This document shows positions 52,401-60,721 of a stretch of 64,000 nt of DNA, piece after piece (positions within the stretch are counted from its first letter, which is position 1; the number at the start of each line of letters is the position of its first letter). The DNA is taken from the NCBI GenBank assembly GCA_964410965.1, contig CAYPIY010000001.1, positions 558,001 to 622,000 on the forward strand. The letters run 5' to 3'. The notes under the pieces are model-generated. The model saw nothing but the letters and a program-made list of their open reading frames with translations, had not been told where the DNA came from and did not search any database. The DNA is from JBBIRG01 sp964410965. Its GTDB lineage: Bacteria; CLD3; SB21; JBBIRG01. Made by a program: the position numbers and the translations under genes.

Positions 52401-53570
52401 CTAAAATTTATCAAAAATCACAATGCCAATGTCATTGTGTTCGGTGACATAATCCTTGGGGGGATTGATCCGGAATGTCATACGGTGCTCCTCGGAAAAT
52501 TTCTTTCCTGATTCCTGCAGTTTCTGCCGGATGAAAATGTCCAGATAAGAATTATTATCCGACAGCAGGTCATGGATCGCTACGGATTGTATTTCCCTGC
52601 CGATACCAAACAAGATCGCGTCTTTTTCGTCTTTAAAAAGATGAACCAGTTCCTGAAATGTTTTCCCTATCCATTCCGGTGGTATGTCCATCCGGACAAT
52701 TTCATTGCCGTAATCGAAGGACAGTAATTCATCAACCACTCTGGGAATCCCGGGATTCGAAACGTGCATGGCAAGGAGAAAACCGCTGTATTTGTCGCTC
52801 ACCACCACATCGTCGGCTTTGGCGCGCTGAAGATGAGCTTCATTTTCCGGGTTGACCACCTGACCGTACAGCCGGACTTTTGGATTCAAATTTTTTATTG
52901 TTAATGTACCGATGATGGTTTTCTCATCGGCTTTGTTGCTGGTCAGTTCGTTGATATCCGAAACGATGATCACGGCGTCGGCATATTTGATATTGGCTTT
53001 CTCTAAAATAACTTCATTCGTGAAATCGCCGGAAACAAAGTAAACTTCGGCGTTTTTATGGTGATTGATAATATTCATTATTTTTACGGATTCGCAGGTG
53101 TTGACCAGAACAATCTTAGGATGTTCAAGTTCCTGTTCCATGGTTTGAATAATATGTTCGACGTTGAAATTCCATCCGCAAATGACGATATGGTTTTTAA
53201 TGTTAACGCTTTCCAAACCTTGTCCCTTTCTGATTTGTCTTTCAATAAACACTGAAGAAATCGTAGCGGTCAGCAGTGAAATCACCGCCACGCCGCTGAT
53301 CATGACTATAATTCCGATGATGCGTCCGCCAAGAGTTACTGGCGTGAAATCACCGTAACCGGTTGTGGTTATCGAAACAAAAGCCCACCATATTCCCTGC
53401 CAGATATTCTGAATGCTGCTTTCCGGAGTTTCTTCAAAGACGTTGACTATTAAACTAGAAACCACCGCCATCAAGAGAATGCCGGCTATCAGGCGGATAA
53501 TTGTATTTTTGTATAGGGTTGAGACATACCGCTTGATTTTTTTCTTCGGATTGAAATGCTTTTTTTTCAT
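52401..53570 (-). CDS. MthK-like potassium channel with RCK domain
   Basis: 389 residues. Two TM helices (about 25-44 and 85-110) flank the selectivity filter T-T-G-Y-G-D (69-74). A RCK/TrkA-N domain follows (about 125-250) with HIVICGWNFNVEHII, close to the CGW motif of MthK-type channels, then a RCK_C (TrkA-C) domain (about 290-350). It should conduct K+ and be gated by a ligand bound to the RCK ring. It lies between a Kef-type antiporter and a CNB protein, with short gaps on both sides, which suggests a shared K+/pH homeostasis unit. Confidence 0.9.
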   Translation of the reverse strand: MKKKHFNPKKKIKRYVSTLYKNTIIRLIAGILLMAVVSSLIVNVFEETPESSIQNIWQGIWWAFVSITTTGYGDFTPVTLGGRIIGIIVMISGVAVISLLTATISSVFIERQIRKGQGLESVNIKNHIVICGWNFNVEHIIQTMEQELEHPKIVLVNTCESVKIMNIINHHKNAEVYFVSGDFTNEVILEKANIKYADAVIIVSDINELTSNKADEKTIIGTLTIKNLNPKVRLYGQVVNPENEAHLQRAKADDVVVSDKYSGFLLAMHVSNPGIPRVVDELLSFDYGNEIVRMDIPPEWIGKTFQELVHLFKDEKDAILFGIGREIQSVAIHDLLSDNNSYLDIFIRQKLQESGKKFSEEHRMTFRINPPKDYVTEHNDIGIVIFDKF

Positions 53571-53577
53571 AACCGCA

Positions 53578-55440
53578 TCAATGAATAATTTCCTCCCGGC
53601 GATTCAGCCATTCCAGATGAATATTTTTCGTATCCTCGATTTTTGTGGTATCGTCTTTCAGAAAATGCCCGATGGTATCCACAAGATGGCCGGCCGACAG
53701 ATTTCTCGGCAGGAACACATAATCGGCGCCTTCGCTGTACATTTTCAGAGCGCGCGATGCGCTTTCCGCGGTCACGATGATCTTCGCATGGGGACTGATT
53801 TTCTGGATTTCCTTGATCAGGCGCAGGTTGTCGGTTCCCACGAGAATTGTATCGGGAATGGTGGAAATAACTAATTTCGCGTCGTGCAGTCCCGCGTGAT
53901 GCAATGTGTCAATATTGCTGATATCGCCGTACACCGCCTTGATGCCAAGACGGTTCAGCTTTTCATGGACATTCGGATTGTAATCCACGACGAGTATTTT
54001 TTCTTTCAGCGTTTTTACAAAATCCGGCTCTTTTTCCTCCCGGTCTTCCAGTTCACGGATAAACGAACTGGCTACGCGGAAGAATCCAAGAAACGCGATT
54101 TCTTTCGGTTGTTCCTCGCTGCCTTCCGCCGCCTGTGTCGCAATATCTTTCAGTCCGATGGCCGTCAGCATTTTGGCCAGAACGCCCTGCAGCTGCTGAT
54201 TGTATTTGATCATGTACGGGGCGATGACCGAGGTTATGACAAACGTAAAAATGACAATCGATAAAATCCGCGTGTCGATATGCCCGGACGCCGCGCCCAG
54301 CGCCGCAATGACCAACGAGAATTCGCTGATGTTCGCCAGGTTGATAGACGGCAGAAGGCTCATCCGGTGGCCCTGCTTCATAAAATACAAAACCGGGTAA
54401 ATGGACAGAAACCGCGTCGCGATCAGAAACGCCGCGATAATGCCCGCCCAGGCCAGAATTTGCAGGTCATCCGCGGGATTCGGGATCTGCATGCCGAGCG
54501 CGACAAAAAACAGCGTCACGAAAAAATCGCGGATGCTGACCACTTTCGCGATCACATCGAGGTTATAGGGAAAAGTGGAAATCGCGACCCCGGCGATGAG
54601 CGCGCCCATTTCCAGCGAGAGTTCCATGTACGCCGCGACGCTGCAGATGAAAAAGCACCATCCGAGCGAGGCGACCAGCACCAGTTCGGGAATTTTCGCG
54701 ATCGATTTGAAAAGAAACGGCAGGATGAATTTACTCATTAGCAGACTGATTCCGACTAAGGCGCCGCCCTTCGCGAACGACATCAAAATACCGAGCACTT
54801 CCGGATTCGCCAGGTTCGGCTGAATGCCGATGATCACGATCGCCCAGATGTCCTGGAACACCAGCACGCCGAGCGTGATCCTTCCCGCGAGCGTATCGAG
54901 TTCAAATTTGCTGTACAACAATTTCACGACAATCGCGGTACTGCTCAGCCCGCAGCAGACGGCGAGATAAAACAGGTCGTATTTCCCGTCGCCCATGACG
55001 AACCCCAGCATCGCGAAGAACCCAAAACCCAGTGCCACGCAGATGATGAACTGCAGAAGCCCCGTCATGATCAGCACCTTGCCGGACTCTTTCAGCTTTT
55101 TGATGTCGATTTCGAGCCCGATCATGAACAGCAGCAGGATCAGCCCGATCTCCGAAATCACGGAAATATCCTCTTTGCTGCTGACGAGATTCAGCCCCAT
55201 CTCCGGGCCGATCACGACCCCGGCGGCGATGTACGCCAGCAGCAGCGGCTGTTTCGCGTAGTGGCTGATGAACGCCAGAACCGTCGCCGCGAGAATGCTG
55301 TAGCCGATGCTCGCGATCAGGTGATGCCCTCCCCCGTCGTCGCCGCCCCCGCCGGCAAAAAGGAAATTCGCGAAAACAAAATAATTGATAAACGCAAAAA
55401 ATAAAAAGCGGAACGCAAAACCCGGAAACAATTTTTTCAT
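53578..55440 (-). CDS. Kef-type cation:proton antiporter (CPA2) with divergent TrkA-N domain
   Basis: 620 residues. After an N-terminal hydrophobic segment and a Gly/Asp/His-rich stretch (GGGGDDGGGHH) come about 12 TM helices of the CPA2 fold (GVVIGPEMGLNLV, LILLLFMIGLEIDIKKLK, GLSSTAIVVKLL). The cytoplasmic TrkA-N part (about 465-600) begins unusually: the dinucleotide-binding glycine loop is degenerate (FLGFFRVAS) and separated from the next strand (ILVVDYNPNV) by an acidic insert. It exchanges K+ or Na+ for protons. It is first in the operon to the channel and divergent from a second Kef gene. Confidence 0.88.
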   Translation of the reverse strand: MKKLFPGFAFRFLFFAFINYFVFANFLFAGGGGDDGGGHHLIASIGYSILAATVLAFISHYAKQPLLLAYIAAGVVIGPEMGLNLVSSKEDISVISEIGLILLLFMIGLEIDIKKLKESGKVLIMTGLLQFIICVALGFGFFAMLGFVMGDGKYDLFYLAVCCGLSSTAIVVKLLYSKFELDTLAGRITLGVLVFQDIWAIVIIGIQPNLANPEVLGILMSFAKGGALVGISLLMSKFILPFLFKSIAKIPELVLVASLGWCFFICSVAAYMELSLEMGALIAGVAISTFPYNLDVIAKVVSIRDFFVTLFFVALGMQIPNPADDLQILAWAGIIAAFLIATRFLSIYPVLYFMKQGHRMSLLPSINLANISEFSLVIAALGAASGHIDTRILSIVIFTFVITSVIAPYMIKYNQQLQGVLAKMLTAIGLKDIATQAAEGSEEQPKEIAFLGFFRVASSFIRELEDREEKEPDFVKTLKEKILVVDYNPNVHEKLNRLGIKAVYGDISNIDTLHHAGLHDAKLVISTIPDTILVGTDNLRLIKEIQKISPHAKIIVTAESASRALKMYSEGADYVFLPRNLSAGHLVDTIGHFLKDDTTKIEDTKNIHLEWLNRREEIIH

Positions 55441-55601
55441 GATGAACCTCGCGCAAAGAAATAGGGTATCTAAATCAGCAAAACAAATCGTTAAGAAAAT
55501 AGTAAAAAATTCTGAATAAAAAAACAGTTACATTATTTTTTATTAAATATTTCATTTCAGCCGCAAAATTATTATTTTACGGGAATAAACGGAAAGCACC
55601 T

Positions 55602-57626
55602 ATGGCCGAATTACCTATCCTCAAAAACGTTTTGATCATTCTCGCGATCATCATCCCGATCACGTTTTTCGCGAACCGGCTTCGGTTCCCGACCATTATC
55701 GGTTTCCTGGTAACCGGCGTGATCATCGGCCCGTACGCCCTCGGTTGGGTTGAAGACCAGTATGCCATTCAAAGTATTGCCGAACTGGGCGTCGTACTGC
55801 TGTTATTCTCCGTCGGACTGGAATTCTCGCTTGAGAAACTGCTCAAGCTGAAACGGATCCTGCTCATCGCCGGGGGTGGCCAGATTTTCCTGACCGTGGG
55901 ACTGGTTTGGGCATTCGGGCAGTTATTCGGACTTTCGCACGTTAAGGGATTTATTTTCGGCAGTATAATTGCGTTATCGTCCACGGCGATCATTCTGAAA
56001 ATTCTCGGCGACAAACGCGAACTGGATTCCCCGGTCGGGCGCTTCTCGCTTGTCATCAGCCTTTTTCAGGATATGTTCATCGTGCCGCTGATGCTGATCA
56101 TGCCCTATCTGAACCGGCCCGATGAGTTCAGCTGGATCACTTTTTCGAGCACGATCGCGCTGTCGGTGACCGGTATTGTGTTTATTATCGTGCTCGCGCG
56201 GCTTATCATCCCGAACCTGATCCAGCACATCATCAAGCAGAAGAACCGCGAGCTGTTTTTCATCACGATCATCTTTGTAACCATCGGTACCGCCTGGCTG
56301 TCCACGTATCTCGGTCTTTCGCTGGCCATCGGCGCGTTCTTCGCCGGACTGGTGATTTCGGAATCGGAGTATTCCCATCAGATCACGTCGGATATCCTGC
56401 CGGTAAAAGACATTCTGATGGCGCTGTTTTTCATCTCCGTCGGCATGATGCTGGATCTGGGTTTCTTCAGAAATTATTACATCGTCCTTATCGGCATGCT
56501 GATCGCCATCGTGATATTCAAAACCGTAATCGTATTCGGACTGATATACCTGCTCAAATATCCGGCACGTTTCGGCATCAGCACCGGACTCACGCTCGTC
56601 CCCATCAGTGAATTCAGTTTCGTCATCGCCATGGAAAGCATGCGGTACAGCATCCTGTCGGAAGAAATGTATCAGCTGTTCCTCGGCGCCAGCATTCTCA
56701 CCATGATGGTCTCCCCGTTCCTTATCAGCAAAGCCGATACGATCGGCGCCTACCTTCAGCAGCTTCTGAAACTTCCCGAATTCATGCCGTTTACCGCGAC
56801 ACGGCTGTCCCAGCTGCTCAGCCAGGAACAACAGGCGGAACAGCCTAAAAAGAAATGGGATGGCCACGCCATCATCATCGGTTTCGGCACTACCGGCGAA
56901 TACCTCTCGAATGTCCTTTCGGAAACGGGCATCCGGTTTATTATCTGCGAACTGATTTACGACCGTTACCGGAAAGCGAAAACCCGGTTTCCGCAAACCG
57001 TTTTCGGTGACGCTTCTTCGCCGGTCATCGCCGAAAAAATCCAAGTAGAAAAGGCAAAACTGATGATCATCAGTTCAAGCAACAAGGATGTGGCAATACG
57101 GGTCATCAAGGCGACCCGCGCGGTCAACCCTAAAATCAACATCATCGCCCGGACACGGCGTATGGAAGACATTGATATGCTTCACCAGATCGGCGCGGAT
57201 TACATCATTCCCGAGGAACTCGAAACGACCATCGAGATCCTCGCGCTGGCTCTTCGCCAGTACCGCATTCCGCGAAACGTGATCGCGTCCCAGCTCGCGG
57301 TCATCCGCCATGACCATTACAAACCGTTCCTCGGAAAGCCGGTATCGGATTCAACCCTGAACGATCTTCCCTACCTGCTTGCCGCGAGCACTACGGAATC
57401 CGGCATCCTGATGGAACACTCACCGGCGATCGGGAAAACCATCGAAGAAACGGATCTTGTGAAACTTTCGGGCGTGAAAATCATCGCTATCGTCCGGGAC
57501 GGCAAGCCGATACATCAGCCGCCGCCGGATTTCATCCTTCAGAAAGGCGACATTATCATCCTGCTGGGCACCCACGCGGAAATCGACGCCGCGCTCGGCA
57601 TGATCGGATGCGAGATCGTTTCATAA
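55602..57626 (+). CDS. Kef-type cation:proton antiporter with TrkA-N and TrkA-C domains
   Basis: 674 residues: about 12 TM helices (1-390; GFLVTGVIIGPYALG, VVLLLFSVGLEFSLEKLL, ALSSTAIILKIL), a TrkA-N domain with complete glycine loop (AIIIGFGTTGEYLSNVL, about 425-545) and a TrkA-C domain (about 580-670). A K+ efflux antiporter gated by nucleotides is the expected role. It is divergent from, and homologous to, the antiporter at 53578, with a 161-base AT-rich shared upstream region. Confidence 0.9.
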   Translation: MAELPILKNVLIILAIIIPITFFANRLRFPTIIGFLVTGVIIGPYALGWVEDQYAIQSIAELGVVLLLFSVGLEFSLEKLLKLKRILLIAGGGQIFLTVGLVWAFGQLFGLSHVKGFIFGSIIALSSTAIILKILGDKRELDSPVGRFSLVISLFQDMFIVPLMLIMPYLNRPDEFSWITFSSTIALSVTGIVFIIVLARLIIPNLIQHIIKQKNRELFFITIIFVTIGTAWLSTYLGLSLAIGAFFAGLVISESEYSHQITSDILPVKDILMALFFISVGMMLDLGFFRNYYIVLIGMLIAIVIFKTVIVFGLIYLLKYPARFGISTGLTLVPISEFSFVIAMESMRYSILSEEMYQLFLGASILTMMVSPFLISKADTIGAYLQQLLKLPEFMPFTATRLSQLLSQEQQAEQPKKKWDGHAIIIGFGTTGEYLSNVLSETGIRFIICELIYDRYRKAKTRFPQTVFGDASSPVIAEKIQVEKAKLMIISSSNKDVAIRVIKATRAVNPKINIIARTRRMEDIDMLHQIGADYIIPEELETTIEILALALRQYRIPRNVIASQLAVIRHDHYKPFLGKPVSDSTLNDLPYLLAASTTESGILMEHSPAIGKTIEETDLVKLSGVKIIAIVRDGKPIHQPPPDFILQKGDIIILLGTHAEIDAALGMIGCEIVS

Positions 57627-57680
57627 ATCATCGCCACGAAGTCACCAGGACGCAAACAAAACAAAAAAAATAGTGCCGTT

Positions 57681-59354
57681 ATGAAAAAACCGTTATTTTT
57701 CCTATTGCTGTTCTTCACATGCGGATGCGGAGTCAGGGAAAACGCGGATCTTATATTATTAAATGGAAATGTAATCACGCTCGATTCTTCGGATTCCCGC
57801 GTAGAAGCGCTGGCGATCCGGAACGGACGCATCATCGCAACCGGCTCCAACTTGGATATCCGCAGCCGGTATGCATCCATGCGGGCCGAAGACCTGGAGG
57901 GGAGCACAGTGCTGCCTGGATTCACCGACTCTCACATTCATATGCTTTCCCTGGGCCGTTTTCTGGAGCGGCTCAGTTTAAAAGAGACACGGTCGTACAC
58001 TGATGTTCTGGACAGCGTCAGGCAGAGGGCCGCCGTCACCCCGAAGAACCGATGGATTCACGGACGCGGATGGGACCAGAATTTGTGGCCGGATAAAAAT
58101 TTTCCATCGAATGAGACATTAAACGCCGTTTCCCGGGATCATTACGTCCTCCTCAAACGCGTGGACGGGCATGCCGTGCTGGTCAATGACAATGTCCTGA
58201 ATCTGGCTGGAATTTCACCGAAAACGCCTGATCCTCCCGGCGGAAAAATTTTAAGGGATGCACACGGTAAGCCAACCGGCGTATTGATCGACAATGCCGC
58301 GGATATGATCATCCCTTTCATACCTACGGCCACAGCGAACGAAAACAGGGAATCCCTCAGGCTGGCTTTCAATCATTGTCTTGAGAACGGAATTACTTCG
58401 GTGCATGACGCCGGGATCGACAGCGCGAACCTGGCGATCTATCATGATCTCGGCAGAAAAAAACAACTCCCATTGAGAATATACGCGATGCTGGAATACT
58501 CGGATCGGGCTCTGGTCGGGCGTTTTCTGGACGAAGGCCCTGCACTCGGATTATATGACGGGTTTCTGACCGTACGATCCGTCAAGCTGTACGCGGACGG
58601 CGCTCTTGGATCACGCGGAGCCGCACTGCTGGAAGCGTACTCCGACGATACACAAAGCCGCGGCCTGATCGTCACCCCTCATGATGATTTGTCCGGAATC
58701 GCAAAACGTTCATTGGACCGGGGATTTCAGTTATGCACGCACGCGATCGGCGATTCCGGTAACCGCTTCATCCTTACTGTTTACGAATTTGTCCTTTCCG
58801 GCGCGAAACTGGATTTTGATTCCGTGAGATGGCGTATCGAACACGCTCAGGTCATTCATCCGGATGATTTCAAACGGTTCGGATCAAGCGGGATCATCGC
58901 GTCCGTACAGCCGACACACTGCACTTCGGACATGGTTTGGGCGGAACAGCGGCTGGGTCCGGAACGAGTCAAAGGAGCGTATGCCTGGCGATCCCTGATT
59001 GAAAGCGGGGCGCGTTTGTGCCTGGGATCGGACGCTCCGGTGGAATCCTGCAGTCCGCTATGGGGAATTTATTCCGCCGTCACGCGACAGGACCATGCAG
59101 GAAATCCGGCCAGGGGATGGTATGCTGATCAAATAATGTCCATCCATGAAGCGGTCAGAGGATATACGGTTAACTCGGCCTATGCGGCGTTTGAGGATCA
59201 TATGAAAGGTACGATCGAAAAGGGCAAATTCGCGGACCTTGTGGTGCTGTCAGACGATATCACGAAGATCAGGCCTTCTGAAATATTGACTGCGAAAATC
59301 CGCATGACCCTTGTGAACGGAAAGGTGATGTACCGGAAGAAAAGCGGAACGTAA
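57681..59354 (+). CDS. amidohydrolase-family lipoprotein (YtcJ-like)
   Basis: 557 residues. The N-terminus (MKKPLFFLLLFFTCGCG) looks like a lipoprotein signal with Cys near 14-16. The TIM-barrel amidohydrolase region has the H-x-H metal motif (DSHIHMLSLG), THAIGDSGN, EHAQVIH and LGSDAPVE, all typical of the YtcJ/amidohydrolase_3 group, plus the beta-sandwich ends (ADLILLNGNVITLD, GKFADLVVLSDDI). It hydrolyses an amide or similar bond with bound metal; the substrate is unknown. Export of such an enzyme is moderately unusual. Confidence 0.88.
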   Translation: MKKPLFFLLLFFTCGCGVRENADLILLNGNVITLDSSDSRVEALAIRNGRIIATGSNLDIRSRYASMRAEDLEGSTVLPGFTDSHIHMLSLGRFLERLSLKETRSYTDVLDSVRQRAAVTPKNRWIHGRGWDQNLWPDKNFPSNETLNAVSRDHYVLLKRVDGHAVLVNDNVLNLAGISPKTPDPPGGKILRDAHGKPTGVLIDNAADMIIPFIPTATANENRESLRLAFNHCLENGITSVHDAGIDSANLAIYHDLGRKKQLPLRIYAMLEYSDRALVGRFLDEGPALGLYDGFLTVRSVKLYADGALGSRGAALLEAYSDDTQSRGLIVTPHDDLSGIAKRSLDRGFQLCTHAIGDSGNRFILTVYEFVLSGAKLDFDSVRWRIEHAQVIHPDDFKRFGSSGIIASVQPTHCTSDMVWAEQRLGPERVKGAYAWRSLIESGARLCLGSDAPVESCSPLWGIYSAVTRQDHAGNPARGWYADQIMSIHEAVRGYTVNSAYAAFEDHMKGTIEKGKFADLVVLSDDITKIRPSEILTAKIRMTLVNGKVMYRKKSGT

Positions 59355-59542
59355 CATTTCAGCCGTGCCGTCTTGTACAACCCTTGTGAACAGACGATCC
59401 AAACCATTCCGGAAATCCAAAACCATAAGAAAATTTTTTTATTGACTTTAAGTAAAAAAAAAATAAATTATAAATCTGATTTTATCATGCACTTATCTTT
59501 GATGAAGTCATCATAGGATCAGAAATGGTTTTTGAAAATTTT

Positions 59543-59615
<73 letters not shown>

Positions 59616-59661
59616 CAGCTTTAAGAATATGCGTTCTTAAAATTTAGATTTTTTTTGCAAC

Positions 59662-59745
59662 GGGCAGTTGGCGGAGTGGTCAATCGCAACAGACTGTAAA
59701 TCTGTCGGGCTAAGCCCTACGGAGGTTCAAATCCTTCACTGCCCA
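59662..59745 (+). tRNA. trnY: tRNA-Tyr, anticodon GTA
   Basis: 84 bases. Acceptor GGGCAGT pairs with ACTGCCC; anticodon stem ACAGA/TCTGT with loop CTGTAAA; long class II variable arm (CGGGCTAAGCCC); T-loop TTCAAAT; discriminator A, CCA not encoded. It is 46 bases after tRNA-Thr and probably co-transcribed, ending at the hairpin that follows. Confidence 0.95.
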
Positions 59746-59747
59746 CG

Positions 59748-59779
59748 AAAAGGTATCGATGTAAATCGGTACCTTTTTT
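59748..59779 (+). terminator. tRNA operon terminator
   Basis: AAAAGGTA (59748-59755) pairs with TACCTTTT (59770-59777), with inner CGAT/ATCG pairing and a T-run. It starts two bases past the tRNA-Tyr discriminator. Confidence 0.85.
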
Positions 59780-59893
59780 CATTTTACGTCAATCGCAATC
59801 CTGATGAGTTTGCTAATAATGAGGTTAAGCCCGGAGTTTATACCGCCAAAAGCGGGAGAGGTTCTGCACCGAGGCGCATCCGCCTCAGGCGGA

Positions 59894-59945
59894 AAATCCT
59901 TCACTGCCCACCAAAAGGTATCGATGAAAATCGCTACCTTTTTCA
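59894..59945 (+). repeat. partial duplication of tRNA-Tyr 3' end and its terminator
   Basis: Bases from 59894 repeat those from 59729, an offset of 165: the last T-arm and acceptor bases of tRNA-Tyr (AAATCCTTCACTGCCCAC, identical) and then the terminator hairpin with a few changes. The copy begins immediately after a perfect 15-base palindrome (TCCGCCTCAGGCGGA, 59879-59893). This looks like an integration or recombination scar at a tRNA 3' end. The intervening bases hold no gene. Confidence 0.8.
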
Positions 59946-59949
59946 TTTT

Positions 59950-60657
59950 TAGTCATTCATTTTTGATTATTGGAGATAATAATCGGACTAAGCTCCCGAC
60001 TTGTCGGAATAGCATTCGGACACAGATTCGGAAGTAAATAAGAAGTTTTTATCATGAAATTACCTTTGGAAATTTTTTCGAAATAACCGTTGCGCTACAA
60101 TTCATGCTGTTGTTCAGGCAATGAATCTCTTCTTTTGGGTTTTAAAATACTGATTGCGGTTGTGAAGTGTTCAATTCGTTTCACGTATACAAAATACGAA
60201 ATGCCGATGGATTCTTTTGCTCAATAATTGCGTAAATTTATTGATTACGGAGGATATTTTCAATTCAAGAGGTTTTGACAGAAGGACCAATCGTATATCG
60301 TGTTCATTCGGGTCAATTCCGGGTCAGAAAACGATTGGAAATGAATCATTCTGAATGAAAACCTGCAATCATAAAAAAGGGGATTTTATCCGTCCCGAGT
60401 ATCATGAAGGATCGGAAATAGAGATTATCATTTATTTTGCAGTATTCGATACGTTCCGATAGCAAAGCAATTGGAACAACTCAGATGGACAATTTTTTGC
60501 TTTTTGGCAGACCTTTTAGATAAAACACGGAATCGTTTTACTTTCATAGAAAAAAATGATATACCCGGACTTTCTACAGACGATATAATCATCATTTTTT
60601 TCGTTTTTTTGAACCGTTTTTATCGTAAAACCTTATTATTTTAATCTTGAAAAACGA
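59950..60657. other. about 700-base AT-rich stretch with no gene
   Basis: No frame longer than about 75 codons makes sense and I see no RNA gene or strong hairpin. Scattered short stop-interrupted frames suggest decayed sequence. With the tRNA 3' duplication at its edge, it may be the remains of an inserted element. Confidence 0.5.
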
Positions 60658-60686
60658 TTGACCGGCATTGTGAAATTATTTAGATT
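60658..60686 (+). promoter_or_regulatory. candidate promoter of the addA operon
   Basis: TTGACC (60658-60663), 17-base spacer, TAGATT (60681-60686); start near 60693. A Shine-Dalgarno sequence AGGAGA at 60711-60716 precedes the ATG at 60722. Confidence 0.5.
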
Positions 60687-60721
60687 TTTCATAACTTGTC
60701 AGTCTAAATCAGGAGAAAATC

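Noticed and set aside
55974..57044. 356-codon minus-strand frame inside the second Kef antiporter gene
   Set aside because: Its product is Asp/Arg/Gln-rich with no hydrophobic core pattern, as expected for the complement of a membrane-protein gene.
59668..59952. 94-codon frame running through tRNA-Tyr and the duplicated tail
   Set aside because: It is a read-through of the tRNA and its repeat; the repeated peptide word at both ends comes from the duplicated tRNA sequence.
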